35,953 nt of DNA from Streptomyces aurantiacus (GCF_001418335.1 NZ_LIPP01000035.1:1-35953); one strand, 5' to 3'. Positions 18,501 through 26,354 are shown, counted from the first letter of the stretch. Numbers and translations: made by a program. Notes: generated by a model not told the origin, from the sequence alone.

Positions 18501-19561
18501 GAGCAGGGCTTGTAGCGGCGTTCGATGTAACCGGGGTCGTAGGAGAAACCGTCTCCGGCCCAGGATCCCTGGTTGTTCGTGGCCGCGGTGCGGCCGTCGG
18601 CGGACTGCGAGGAGTAGCCCAGCCCGACCGTCGGCACCAGACCACCCGGAGTGGGAACAGCCTTCAGCGGATAGTTCCAGGAGAAGCCGCCGGAGGAGGC
18701 CGCCACGTTCCAGCTCGACGCGGGCGCCAGCGCGGTCGCCTTGTAAGTGCCCTGGGCCGAGGACGGACCGGCCGCGACCGCGAACAGACTGGCGGCACCG
18801 GCCTCTTCAGCAGAAGTACCGGCTGCCTCGGGGGCTGCGGTCACGTCGGCGGACAGCGTCCGGCTCTGCGGGTTGTTCGTGGTGGGCAGCACCTTGGGCT
18901 CGGCCGGGCAGGCCTTGCTGCCCGGAGCTGCCACCGCCGCACACGGCGGCAACTCGACCAGGCGCAGACGTGAGCCATAGGAGCCTCCGTAGCCCTCGGC
19001 GAAGGAGGAGTAGTCCACGCTGAGCCGTACTGGTGCGGAGCGTCCACCGCCGTCGGCGCGCTCCACCTTGAGTACGGCACTCGCGCCCAGACGTTCGGCG
19101 TCGGCCGTGCCCAGGACATCCACCACGATCTTGTCCGGGGCGGTGCCCTCCTTCTTGTCCTTGGCCTTGTCCTTGGCCTTGTCCTTGGCCTTGCCCTCGG
19201 CCGCGTTCTTGGCGGGGGCGGCCGCGACGGGAAGCGAGCCGATCTTCACCTCACGGGGCGACTTCGTCCCCGCGTCACCGACCGCAATCTCCGCGCTGGC
19301 CTTGCCCGGCCAGGACGGCTTGTCCAGGCGTGGATCGGAGTTCTTCTTCATCGGATTCGCCGGCCGCTCGGCGGCCTTGCCCGACTTTCCCTGGACCACC
19401 GGGACCGTGTCCTTGGCCCGCTCCAGCTCCGTCGGCTTGTCCTCGGCGAAGGCCACCGGTGACAGCAGACCGCCGCCGAGCGCGAGAGACAGAACAAGCG
19501 TCAGGGAGCCCACCACCCGTCTGGGTATGAACTGGTCGACCAACCGGCCACGGAACGGCAT
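12506..19561 (-). CDS. Secreted RHS polymorphic toxin with HINT domain
   Basis: This 2351-residue protein starts at ATG 19561 (GGAG 5 bases upstream). A signal peptide ends near AFA-ED (about residue 41), followed by a Lys/Ala-rich stretch. Residues about 290-950 form a pre-RHS region (WNYPLKAVPTPGGLVPTVGLGYSS and on). YD/RHS repeats fill about 1000-1790, and the RHS-associated core (GKFISVDP, YAYADNNPTTLSDPTG) lies near 1840. A HINT autoprocessing domain runs from Cys2045 (HSFLPGTKVL) to VLVHNC2228. The last 123 residues are the toxin: HNLKIT, GGGGLPERE, SRRPDVLVQRPDG, GINVGK and REAEALQDL recall PD-(D/E)xK-type nuclease tips. The likely role is contact- or shell-delivered killing of competitors. 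It is third in the operon after LamG and FG-GAP genes. Confidence 0.9.
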   Translation of the reverse strand: MPFRGRLVDQFIPRRVVGSLTLVLSLALGGGLLSPVAFAEDKPTELERAKDTVPVVQGKSGKAAERPANPMKKNSDPRLDKPSWPGKASAEIAVGDAGTKSPREVKIGSLPVAAAPAKNAAEGKAKDKAKDKAKDKKEGTAPDKIVVDVLGTADAERLGASAVLKVERADGGGRSAPVRLSVDYSSFAEGYGGSYGSRLRLVELPPCAAVAAPGSKACPAEPKVLPTTNNPQSRTLSADVTAAPEAAGTSAEEAGAASLFAVAAGPSSAQGTYKATALAPASSWNVAASSGGFSWNYPLKAVPTPGGLVPTVGLGYSSQSADGRTAATNNQGSWAGDGFSYDPGYIERRYKPCSDDGHAGSGEQCWAFENATILLNGQSSELVQDDTTKKWHLSSDDGAKVEKRTGATNGDNDGEHWVVTTSEGTEYYFGLNRLPGWAGGNEETKSTWTAPVFGDDSGEPCYDATFSSAHCEQAWRWSLDHVKDAHGNVMSYFYAPETNYYALNGKTDVNGAAYHRGGYLKRIDYGQRDGKSYAAQAPARINFTVAERCLPTDTFDCATSKRTKANAANWPDVPVDQECAASTKCTVGQTFFTTKRLTGVTSQIRTDTTNYEDVDHWSFTHLFQDNGDDSKALWLYKIQHEGRDGTAVKMPAIELFGEQLANRVDAIGDNIAPFHRYRLTTVLSETGSQLDVNYAPTNCEKSALPKPGESTKRCYPVRWAPPGYLEPITDWFHKYVVAEIIETDRTGGSEGIVTRYAYQGDAAWRKAKPDGITESKFLTWGNWQGYGKVSVTSGTADKQSTRIDYTYMQGMDGDKDADGATRSVKVKDSQGSEFTDAEEYTGHELEAVTYDGSKVVSRTISEPWKFNTATQTRDWGTRHAVISRPRVQRGFTPLSAGGWRETRSLTTYDTATHTGRVTHVEDLGDVSTASDDTCTRTSYADNTDKNILSLPSRSEVVTVECGTAADRSKQVLADERTSYDNGAYGAAPTQGDATKVERMTAHDGTTATYQVTGTTGYDAFGRPVWQKDAKANETRTDYTEVNGLLTRTAVTNAAGHVTTTDYNPARGASTGQSDPNGRRTDLAHDAIGRLTSVWLPDRSTSQTPSIKYSYLVRTDKPVAIKTEKVEIDGSYGVEYELFDSLLRGRQKQTEGPGGTRMVADAWYDGAGKVTKTNATYRAAGVPSDELLIAGNGAVGAQTRTEYDGLGRPTATIDLHSGTEQWRTTTRYDGEFTHTDPPTGGIATTSVTDGEGRTTALRHYHGDRPDAALGYDETKYSYTLNGQLRTVTDAKSNVWSYEYDQLGRRIKSVDPDAGTSQTHYDVLDRVDWAIDGNGKKVSTQYDSLSRPTFTWEGEPTTGTKLTETRYDKAGWLGQAWASMRYVNATQYIGSAVTSMDEFYRPLKTTYAVPASEGALAGSYEFTTSYNRDGTVRGTGLPAAGGLAAEALAYGYDELQRPTTLTGSTSYVTNTTYSGISQVLGMELSTGSGKKVGQTFEYEPGTGRLRTVSVDIAGASAPAKRSSYSYDQAGNVLSISDTANAGSTATTDVQCFAYDAGARLKDAWTPAATGGAAQGAGTVGSTGLEGSRPAACDAAPGTNALGGPAPYWKSYSVDSIGNRNKEVVHDTGRDAAKDVTRTYTYGGAGAAGDGPHQVTKVVENTPTGDNQSTYTYDDAGNTKTRVIGGNTQSIDWDATGKPAKIKTAEGDSTFLYGPDGSRMIRKDPKATTVYLPGMELSLAAGSSTVKATRYYSHAGQTVAIRTSDNKLAFLSADHHGTGELAIDAATGAITQRRSDPYGVDRGEPVGTWPGEKGFVGGTIDESTGLTHIGARSYDAELGKFISVDPVIDYTSPQQINGYAYADNNPTTLSDPTGMIREGYTSRCHGWSDCGAGSGPTEEKVEESRAAGEQWAAEQQYASSKQRTIRAAKALVTIVRDILGIDAALDCVSTGDMGACGETLLNVAGSFAGGIAGKILAKYGAPWDWAKGARLAKRVVGLVGDIVGGAMDMISATKRVSKANAALARARDKLAKARKAAAEAAPEAGDSCKSGKKHSFLPGTKVLAANGKTKSIEDIKLGDKIIATDPKTGKTTVREVVRTISTKNDKHFVDLTIETKNGGADEKSDEKSDEKSDEKAGDKHGSVASGADGNLSVATLTSTVNHPFWSPSAQQWIEAGDLTPGMTLRTADGDTATLTATHDYEKRQRTHDLTIRDVHTYYVLAGETPVLVHNCGGSLPSHRSICDCADGGKPAMMRGPKPAGTGPHNLKITEVGDQVTDGQVIAGGGGLPEREFATPGGFKGSRRPDVLVQRPDGSMYGINVGKQTMRSGAPIKREAEALQDLEGIGIPMHFVAYN
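13166..13209. repeat. 12-bp repeat inserting Ser-Asp-Glu-Lys units into the HINT domain
   Basis: CTTCTCGTCCGA is repeated three times perfectly with a partial fourth. It encodes SDEK repeats on the minus strand within the HINT region, between its N- and C-terminal blocks. This position often holds variable loops or insertions in HINT folds. Confidence 0.85.
19155..19190. repeat. 12-bp repeat coding Lys-Asp-Lys-Ala units
   Basis: Three perfect units of TTGTCCTTGGCC encode a KDKA-type charged repeat in the N-terminal region of the mature RHS protein, after the signal peptide. It looks like a flexible, cationic spacer. Confidence 0.85.
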
Positions 19562-19698
19562 CAGAACTCCACCCATCGATAGCGGCGCGCGCGGGCACAC
19601 GGACATGGCGGCCCGGCACGCGGCAAGAGCATGAGAAGGAAGTGGTACGAAGCGCTGGACGGGGGCGGGGTTCTTGGCACCCCGCTCCCGGAGGGGCA

Positions 19699-22600
19699 CT
19701 ACATGTCGGGTACTGCGGTCAGGAGGGACATCTGGTTCACGACCGCCTGGTCGACAGCCCCGTCGTACGCGCGGACCTCGTCGATCGCCCCGGCGAAGTA
19801 CTCCGCCGAGCCGAGTGCCGAGCGCCCGACCTGCAGTCCCTTGGTGGTGGACCACAGCGTGTTGTCCATGCCGTAGGCGGTACTGGCCAGTTGGCCTTCC
19901 ACGTAGAGACGGATCTCGTTGGCGAAGGCGTCGTAGACCACCGCCAGGTGCTGGCCCGAACCGCCGGTGTCGGGGAGCTCCTGATCGTCCTGGAACACCT
20001 TCACCGCCGACGATGTGGAGTCCGCCCCCGCCACCGCCAGCTCCCAGCGTGAATCGATACCGCCGTCCGGGTCGGGGCGGAAGCGCACCTGGACCCGGTT
20101 GGCCGCCGTGCCCGGCAGCGAGAGCACCGTCTGCGGGACAGTGCCATCGATGCTGGTCAACTGCGCACGGGCGGTGACGGTGAAGCTGCTCGCCCCGGTG
20201 GACGGTGCGGCCGCGGTGGCCGCATAGTCGCCCGCGCCGTCCAGGAGCAGATGCCCGGCGCCGACCAGGGCCGGTGGATCGACCGAGGAGAACGGGTCAT
20301 CGGGATCAGGCGGCGCAGGCTGGTAGACCTTGGCGTTGCCTGCCAGCGTCAGTCCCTGTCCGCCACCGGTCTCCACCGACGTGGTGCCGCTGGCGGCATC
20401 GAGCTGCCAGTAGCCCTTACGCGTCGGCTTGATCGTCATCAGTTCCGCGACCTGCGAAGCCGGCAGCACCCGGTCGAAGACCCGGACTTCGGCGAGGTCA
20501 CCCTTGAAGTGGTCGCGGTAGCCGCTCTTCGCCGTCGACCGGCCGATCTGGAGCGGACCGTAGGTCTTCCAGACGGAGCGGCGCTGCGCTGTGCCCACGG
20601 ATGTCTTGTTGACATACAGCCGTAGCTGCGGTCCGCCACTCGCGTTCGCGTCGTACACGCCGGTCAGCAGGGCCCACTGGTCCTTGACCGGGGTGATATT
20701 CGTGGCCACTGCCTTCCATTCACCGAGCGTGTCCACGTCCGTCACGGAGGTGCCGAACGCCCAGGTACCTGCCGTGGTGTCGTAGCCGAGGGTGAAGCCG
20801 GGCACTCCGGTGCCGTCCTGGCTGACGACGGCCATGTCCCGGCTGAGGTCGGTGGGCCGGACCCAGGCACTGACGCTGAAGCTCTTGGCGGTGTCCAGCA
20901 CGGTGTTGACCGAGTCGAGGTAGGCGTCCGTGCTGCCGTCGAAGGAGGCCGCCACGTCCGCCTTGCCACCCGGGCCGGCCACCCCGAAGGTGACCCCGGA
21001 GCCCGCGTCGGCCGCGTACTCGCCGCGTTCGTCGTGCGCCGAGGCGCTGCCCGCCACATCCGCGAGGTTCCACTGCGCGGCAGCCGGCTTGCCCTCGGTG
21101 ACCAGGAACTCGTAACGGGCTTTGGTGCCTGCGTTACCCGCCTTGTCCACCGAGATGACTTCCACCCAGTTGCGGCCCCACTTCGTCGGCGTCCACGTCA
21201 CCGAGACCGAACCGCCGGCCTTGGACGGGGTGGCAGCCGTGACGGGGTCGGCGTCGCTGTTGAAGCCGTACCGGAAGGACACCACGTCGGTGTCCGCGAT
21301 GGAGTCGTTCGGATTGGGCGCGAAGGCGAAGGTTCCCACCGTGCCCACCCCGTCGTGTTCGACGGAATCCGAGGGATACTCTCGCGAGTTCACCAGCGGC
21401 TTGCCCGGTTTGGTCTTGTCCAGAATGAACTCGCACCGCTGCGGATCACCGTCCGTGCTCCACGGCCCCCAGCCGTCCCCGTCGTAGGCACGGGCACTCC
21501 AGTAGATGACCACGCCTTCCGGGATGCTCGCCTTCACCCGGTGCTTGAACGGCGTGGTGGAGGTCGGTGACAGATAGGACGTGTCGTAGGTGTACGAAGT
21601 CTCCGCCGTCCCGCCCTTCGGCGTCCACGCCACCTTGAACTGCACCTTCACCTTGTCCGTGCGCCCGTTTCCGTGGTCAGGGTCCGAGGCGTAGGCGGTC
21701 AGCCCCGGGGGCTCCTCCGCGTACGGGCGCGAAGTACCCCACTTGCAGGAGCCGCCCGGGTCGGAGGACATCTTCGCAGTGGAGATCTTCCCGGGCAGGT
21801 TGTTGTAGCTGACCGAAAGGTAGGCGTTGCCGCAGATCCGCTTCCACTCCGCGAACCGCGACTCGTCCGTGGCTCGCAGCCCCAGAGTCATCGAGGACCA
21901 GCCGTCCGTGGCGGCCGTCCTGACCGCGCCTGTCAGTTCCCCGGATGCGCCGCTCTCGAAGTGCAGATTGGCCTGGCTGCTGCACGAGGTCGGGGAGATC
22001 GCCTTGTCGACGGTCGCCAGGTGATCACTCCAGTCGTCCTTGGTGCTGTTCCAGTCGCTGGAGGAAGTCAGGGAACGATTCTTGCCGCCGACCCGGTAGA
22101 GCCGGATCGGCTCGGCGGTCGGACTCGCGCTGTAGATGTGGGCCACCCGGGCGGAGAACGTCGTGCCCAGGATCTGCTTGTCCCTGTAGAACGACATCGG
22201 CATCGTGAACAGCAGCCGCCGCACGCCCACGCCGTTGCAGGAGACCGGGTTGTAGTCGGTGGGGCACTGGCCCACGCCGGCGTCCCCGGAGTACTTCCAG
22301 TCCTGTTCGGACGGCATCCCCGACATCACACCGGTCCACGATGTACGGGGCGTGGTGCGCTGGATCGGATCGATCACTACCGGCCATACCGTGTCGGCGT
22401 CCCTGAACAGGGCCTGGTCGGGGGTAAGTGTCAACGCGTCCTTGCTGAGCTCGACCTCCAACGGCGCGGTGCGACCGCCGCCGCCCGGCCCTTCCAGGGC
22501 AGGCTCGCCCTCCTGCTCGCCGTCCTGCGCGGCTGCTGCCAGTGATCGCGTCACCGCGGTGGGACCACCGGACCGCGCACCGCTCTCAGCAGTCGCTGCC

Positions 22601-23421
22601 GAGTCCCACATCCTGGGCTTGGCCGCTTCGAAGACCGTGCCGTCGACAGCTTCGTCCCTGGCAACGATCGCCCCGGAGGCGTCCTCCGTGACCTTCAGCC
22701 CGACAGTCTTCAGCCCAAGGTCGATCTTCGCGATCTCAGGGGTGGCCGCCGCCTCCGGCGTCTTGACCACCAACAGGTGCCCGAACCCGTCGGCCTCGGC
22801 CCGCACCACCAGGTCGACACCGGGATGGACCTCCGCGTACGTCGCCGTGCTCCCCTCGATCTTCGGTGCGGGCAGCACACCGTCGGGCCACGTCAGCGAC
22901 ATCTCCCGGCCTGCCCGGCGCAGAGTCACGAACGGTTCGTCCTTCGCCCCGCCCGCGAAGGACACATCCACGGTGGCCGCCTTCGGCCCCCACCGCCCGT
23001 CCTCCCGCTTCACCAGGGCCTCATCGATCTCGACCCACTTGCCCGCCCGGATCATGCGGACCGGCTCGGTGTACTCCCTCGCCTGAAAAGTCCCGTCAGG
23101 TTGCGCGAACACCTCACGCCGCTCCGAGCGCAGCCCCACCACCTCGACCGGCTCACCGCTCTGGTCCGCCGCGGCCAGCGCAGCCGACTCCGTCCGGGCC
23201 GGGCCGGACGCCGCTATGGGCGCCTTATCGCCCGTACTGTCCGTTTCCGGACCCGGCGCGGCGCTCAACGTCAGCCCGGTCGCCACTACGGCCCCGGCAA
23301 GCGTCGCCGCCACGGCAGCGCGCAGCGCCACCCCACGTCCTGTACGTCTGGACAAGGTTCTGCTCTCTCCGGCCTGCCGCAACGCGTGAAGGAATGCAGA
23401 AGTACCGCGCTGGACCGCCAT
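19699..23421 (-). CDS. Secreted large protein with two LamG domains
   Basis: The protein has 1240 residues. The start at 23421 overlaps the stop of the FG-GAP gene (TGATG), implying translational coupling. A long twin-Arg-free signal segment (AAVAATLAGAVVATGLTLSAA, about 33-53) directs export. Residues about 70-680 form the extended N-terminal region found in Streptomyces RHS-neighbour proteins (VFAQPDGTFQAREYTEPVR, YAEVHPGVDLVV). An Ig/fibronectin-like part with DKAGNAGTKARYEF lies near 700-800, then two jelly-roll LamG domains (about 820-1000, VSAWVRPTDLSRDMAVVSQ and LYVNKTSVG; about 1060-1235, LYVEGQLAST). LamG domains bind carbohydrate or protein. It is likely a surface adhesin or assembly partner of the RHS toxin encoded next. 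Confidence 0.85.
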   Translation of the reverse strand: MAVQRGTSAFLHALRQAGESRTLSRRTGRGVALRAAVAATLAGAVVATGLTLSAAPGPETDSTGDKAPIAASGPARTESAALAAADQSGEPVEVVGLRSERREVFAQPDGTFQAREYTEPVRMIRAGKWVEIDEALVKREDGRWGPKAATVDVSFAGGAKDEPFVTLRRAGREMSLTWPDGVLPAPKIEGSTATYAEVHPGVDLVVRAEADGFGHLLVVKTPEAAATPEIAKIDLGLKTVGLKVTEDASGAIVARDEAVDGTVFEAAKPRMWDSAATAESGARSGGPTAVTRSLAAAAQDGEQEGEPALEGPGGGGRTAPLEVELSKDALTLTPDQALFRDADTVWPVVIDPIQRTTPRTSWTGVMSGMPSEQDWKYSGDAGVGQCPTDYNPVSCNGVGVRRLLFTMPMSFYRDKQILGTTFSARVAHIYSASPTAEPIRLYRVGGKNRSLTSSSDWNSTKDDWSDHLATVDKAISPTSCSSQANLHFESGASGELTGAVRTAATDGWSSMTLGLRATDESRFAEWKRICGNAYLSVSYNNLPGKISTAKMSSDPGGSCKWGTSRPYAEEPPGLTAYASDPDHGNGRTDKVKVQFKVAWTPKGGTAETSYTYDTSYLSPTSTTPFKHRVKASIPEGVVIYWSARAYDGDGWGPWSTDGDPQRCEFILDKTKPGKPLVNSREYPSDSVEHDGVGTVGTFAFAPNPNDSIADTDVVSFRYGFNSDADPVTAATPSKAGGSVSVTWTPTKWGRNWVEVISVDKAGNAGTKARYEFLVTEGKPAAAQWNLADVAGSASAHDERGEYAADAGSGVTFGVAGPGGKADVAASFDGSTDAYLDSVNTVLDTAKSFSVSAWVRPTDLSRDMAVVSQDGTGVPGFTLGYDTTAGTWAFGTSVTDVDTLGEWKAVATNITPVKDQWALLTGVYDANASGGPQLRLYVNKTSVGTAQRRSVWKTYGPLQIGRSTAKSGYRDHFKGDLAEVRVFDRVLPASQVAELMTIKPTRKGYWQLDAASGTTSVETGGGQGLTLAGNAKVYQPAPPDPDDPFSSVDPPALVGAGHLLLDGAGDYAATAAAPSTGASSFTVTARAQLTSIDGTVPQTVLSLPGTAANRVQVRFRPDPDGGIDSRWELAVAGADSTSSAVKVFQDDQELPDTGGSGQHLAVVYDAFANEIRLYVEGQLASTAYGMDNTLWSTTKGLQVGRSALGSAEYFAGAIDEVRAYDGAVDQAVVNQMSLLTAVPDM

Positions 23422-24977
23422 CACCGCACCACCGCGCCGAACGCCTTGCCACCGGCAGGAATCCCACCGGCGCCCGGCTTGTAACTCACCGTCGGAGCAC
23501 CACCGTTGGCCACCTGCCACGAAAAGCCATGGACCGCCCGGGCCTCCGGCTCGCCATAGGGAACGCCGACATACAGCAGATCCGGTGTCGCACCCAGGCT
23601 CATCCCGGTGTACATGTGCGGCCCCGCCGCCTCACCCACGCCGTACCCGGGATCGACCCAGGAGTTGTCCGCGCCCGGTTCACCGACCATGGCCATGATC
23701 TGCACGCCTCCCTTCTCCAGGTCTTCCTGCTGCCACTCCTCGCCCGGCGCGCCGACCGCCAGACGGGTGGTGGTGGCCGTGCTCGTCGCGTTCGGTGAGG
23801 AGTTGACGGCCGCGAGCTGCTGCCCGAAGAAGTCACCCGCCTCGGACTCGCCCTCCATCTCACCGATGTCCTGGTCGACCCACGCGGTCTGCGTCGCCGT
23901 GCCCGAAGCCGTGAGCCGGAAGATGTGTACGCCGCCCGCGTCGGTCGTGGCGACCAGGTCCTCACCCGGCACGCCGACCGCCAACAGGGACTCAGTCGTA
24001 CTGGTGGCACCGGACGGCCGGAAGGGAACCATCGCCAGCGCGGTACCGAACCGGTCCGCCGTCTCCCCCGCACCACTGATCGCGTCCTGGTCCTGCGCCA
24101 GACCGATCAACGGCTTGGGCGAGTTGGACACCAGCGTGTGGCTGAACACTGTCGCGGCACCGGCGAAGGTCACCGTGTCCAGCGCCTCCCCTGGAACCCC
24201 GACCGCAAGATGCGTCGGCGTCGCCGCGAGCGACGAACCGAACCGGTCGTCCTGCTCCGCGATGCCTGGCACGTCTCCGGCCACCACGGTGTCCTGCTGC
24301 ACCGTCACTTTCGTCAGCGCGGTACCCGACAGGTAGAACACCGCCCCGGCGTCCGTGACGGTGCCGAGGTCCTCACCCGGGCCGCCGACCGCCAGGAACG
24401 GAACGCCACTCGACGACTTCCCCGCCGCGAGCGCGTAGCCGATCCAGTCCTCGTGCTCGGCCAGCCCCTCCAAGTGCTTGCCCTCGCCCTGGAGAATCTC
24501 CTTAACCGCCGGGCCCGCCCCCAGCCCGGCCGGCGCGCCGTAGAAGATCTGCACCGTTCCGGCGTCGCGGTAGTTCACCGCCGTCCCCGAGGCAGGCGTC
24601 ACCGACAGGTCCTCGTACGGAATGCCGACCACAAGGTCACTGCAGCCGTCCAGATTCGCGTCGTACACCGCGAGGGAGTGCCCGAACCGGTCACCGTCCT
24701 CCGGCGCCCCGGGCGCGTTGGCCGAGTCCTGCGACAGCTCCAGGTTGCCCTCGCCGCTGCCATATACCACATGCACCGCACCGGCATCAGCATGCCCGGC
24801 GACCGTCGCCTCAGGATCGGCGATCGCCACATCCCGTTGTCCGTCGCCGTTGAAATCAGACTCCACACCCGACGGGCAGGCGACCGCCGCCACCGCTGAA
24901 GACGCCGAGCTCAGGCCCCCCGCGGCCAGCACGAGAGCTGCGCCCATGCCGAGCCAGCGTGCACGAATGCTCCCCAT
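23421..24977 (-). CDS. Secreted seven-bladed FG-GAP beta-propeller
   Basis: The protein has 518 residues. The ATG at 24977 follows GAGGGG at 6 bases, and residues 1-34 are a signal peptide (MGSIRARW, hydrophobic core, SAVAAVACP). Seven integrin-type FG-GAP units follow, each with D-R/F-F-G-x-x-L and VGVPGEDL or AVGAPGE motifs. The first two retain the Ca-binding-type DFNGDGQRD and DANLDGCSD loops; later blades have lost them. Seven units give a complete integrin-alpha-like propeller. It is first gene of the operon. In Tc toxins an FG-GAP/VCBS propeller is fused to the RHS cocoon, so this could be a separate-chain counterpart. Confidence 0.88.
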   Translation of the reverse strand: MGSIRARWLGMGAALVLAAGGLSSASSAVAAVACPSGVESDFNGDGQRDVAIADPEATVAGHADAGAVHVVYGSGEGNLELSQDSANAPGAPEDGDRFGHSLAVYDANLDGCSDLVVGIPYEDLSVTPASGTAVNYRDAGTVQIFYGAPAGLGAGPAVKEILQGEGKHLEGLAEHEDWIGYALAAGKSSSGVPFLAVGGPGEDLGTVTDAGAVFYLSGTALTKVTVQQDTVVAGDVPGIAEQDDRFGSSLAATPTHLAVGVPGEALDTVTFAGAATVFSHTLVSNSPKPLIGLAQDQDAISGAGETADRFGTALAMVPFRPSGATSTTESLLAVGVPGEDLVATTDAGGVHIFRLTASGTATQTAWVDQDIGEMEGESEAGDFFGQQLAAVNSSPNATSTATTTRLAVGAPGEEWQQEDLEKGGVQIMAMVGEPGADNSWVDPGYGVGEAAGPHMYTGMSLGATPDLLYVGVPYGEPEARAVHGFSWQVANGGAPTVSYKPGAGGIPAGGKAFGAVVR

Positions 24978-25030
24978 CTCCCACCCCTCGTACGTCACTT
25001 GTGAAAATTCTGTGACCGTATGGCGAGCGG

Positions 25031-25061
25031 ACATTACCCCGAGTGATCATTTACTTGTCAA
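25031..25061 (-). promoter_or_regulatory. Candidate promoter of the FG-GAP/LamG/RHS operon
   Basis: On the minus strand TTGACA (25061-25056) is followed after 19 bases by TAATGT (25036-25031), 53 bases before the FG-GAP start. The hexamers match a primary-sigma promoter; the spacer is slightly long. Confidence 0.5.
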
Positions 25062-25258
25062 GATTTTGCTTGGAAGCGAGACCTCAATGACCGGTAAGTT
25101 GATGGAACTTGACCGGATCTCACCGAGGCGACCGACGCAGAGCCTGCCGCATGACTGCACGACCACAGCTCCGGACGGCCGGACGATATGCCCATATATC
25201 TCTGCTCTACGGCAGGTGGGCCTTCCGTTCAATTTCCCGTGCACCCGGGGGGAACGAC

Positions 25259-25427
25259 AACGGGTACGAGGGTGCCCCGTTCCGCTGGGATGGCGAACGG
25301 CGCGAGTTGCTGCGTGCGGAGCTGGACGCCGTACTCTTCTCACGCCTACGGCCTTGGCCATGATGACGGTGAGTACGCACCGGAGACGCTCCCGACGGGT
25401 CAAAAGCACGACGAGGCCGTCTACAGC
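25259..25427 (+). pseudogene. Decayed tail of an Eco57I/PglX-like DNA methylase
   Basis: One frame reads NGYEGAPFRWDGERRELLRA then ELDAV. After a frameshift the next frame continues SSHAYGLGHDDGEYAPETLP then TGQKHDEAVYS. Joined, these match the conserved C-terminal block of large N6-adenine methylases (FxWDxxRRxxLRxELDAxxxHLYGLxRDDxxYILDTFP, then KDEAAY), as I know it. No other part of the gene is present. The remaining sequence of 25062-25551 shows nothing I can identify. Confidence 0.6.
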
Positions 25428-25551
25428 CTTCCGATCCCGGCCGAACAGTCACTTCGACCGCCCCAACGACCTGCATCACCACACCGGCGAAGTGGCACCC
25501 TGCGCCAGGCCGGCGATGGTGTCCCGCACCCGCGCCGGCTGAGCCGCGCGG

Positions 25552-26283
25552 TCAGACCTGCGCCGAGCCTCCGTCGACGAACCAGTCGGCGCCGTTGACG
25601 TAACTGGAGGCGTCCGAGGCCAGGAACGTCGCCACGGCGGCGATCTCGTCCGAGCGGCCGATCCTGCCGAGCGGCACCTGCGAGGCGAGTTGGTGGTCCG
25701 GGCCCACGGCGCCGATCAGGCCCGGGGTCTCGGTCGGGCCGGGGCTCAGCACGTTCACCCGGAAGTTGCGTTCCTGCGCGCTGAGCGCCCAGCTGCGCAC
25801 CAGGTTGCGCACCGCTGCCTTCGATGCGCCGTAGATTTCCAGGCCCGGTGTGGTGCGGAGGGCGTTGGTCGATCCTGTCACCACGATCGAGGCGCCGTCC
25901 GACAGCAGAGGCAGCGCCTTCTGCACGGTGAAGATCGTGCCCTTCACGTTCGTGCCGAAGGTGGCGTCGATGGCTTCTTCTGTGATCTCACCGAGACGCT
26001 GGGGGACACCGCCGCCGGCGTTGGCGACCAGTACGTCGATGCGGCCCGCCTCCTCGCGCACGACCGAGTAGAGGTCGTCGAGGTCCGTCTGTACCGAAAC
26101 GTCGGTCCGCACACCGGTGGCCGCCGACCCGATCTCGGCGACGGCCGCGTCGAGCGGCTCCTGACGGCGACCGGCCAGGAACACCCGTGCCCCCTCCGCG
26201 GCGAACCGCCTGGCGATGGCGAGCCCGATGCCGCTGCCGGCTCCGGTGACCACTGCCACCTTGCCTGCGAGTACTTGGTTCAT
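25552..26283 (-). CDS. Classical short-chain dehydrogenase/reductase
   Basis: A 243-residue cytoplasmic oxidoreductase. Visible classical SDR motifs are TGAGSGIG (cofactor loop, near residue 14), NAGGG (about 87), the catalytic Ser in VVTGSTNA, YGASK (active Tyr and Lys), SPGPTETPGL and the C-terminal YVNGADWFVDGG. The substrate is unknown. The ATG at 26283 has GGAG 10 bases upstream; a longer in-frame start at 26301 lies inside the palindromic operator region. It is divergent from a broken TetR-type gene with which it once formed a regulator-target pair. Confidence 0.92.
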   Translation of the reverse strand: MNQVLAGKVAVVTGAGSGIGLAIARRFAAEGARVFLAGRRQEPLDAAVAEIGSAATGVRTDVSVQTDLDDLYSVVREEAGRIDVLVANAGGGVPQRLGEITEEAIDATFGTNVKGTIFTVQKALPLLSDGASIVVTGSTNALRTTPGLEIYGASKAAVRNLVRSWALSAQERNFRVNVLSPGPTETPGLIGAVGPDHQLASQVPLGRIGRSDEIAAVATFLASDASSYVNGADWFVDGGSAQV

Positions 26284-26301
26284 CACGCGTCCACTCCTCA
26301 A

Positions 26302-26354
26302 TTCTTGACCGTCCCGTCCAGAACGCTAACCGTTATGGACGAGACAGTCAAGAA
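26302..26354. promoter_or_regulatory. 53-bp palindromic operator with divergent promoters
   Basis: Two 24-base arms match at 21 positions around CTAAC; the outer 19 bases (TTCTTGACCGTCCCGTCCA at 26302) match at 17. On the minus strand TTGACT-N17-TAGCGT (26351 to 26323) gives a promoter for the SDR gene. On the plus strand TTGACC lies 16 bases before TAACCG, just ahead of an ATG at 26334. A TetR-type repressor would cover both promoters. Confidence 0.75.

Noticed and set aside
14087..18973. A 1628-codon open frame on the plus strand opposite the RHS gene.
   Set aside because: It is an antisense shadow of GC-biased codons: Gly/Val/Arg-rich, no family motifs and no ribosome binding site, while the minus strand has clear RHS motifs throughout.
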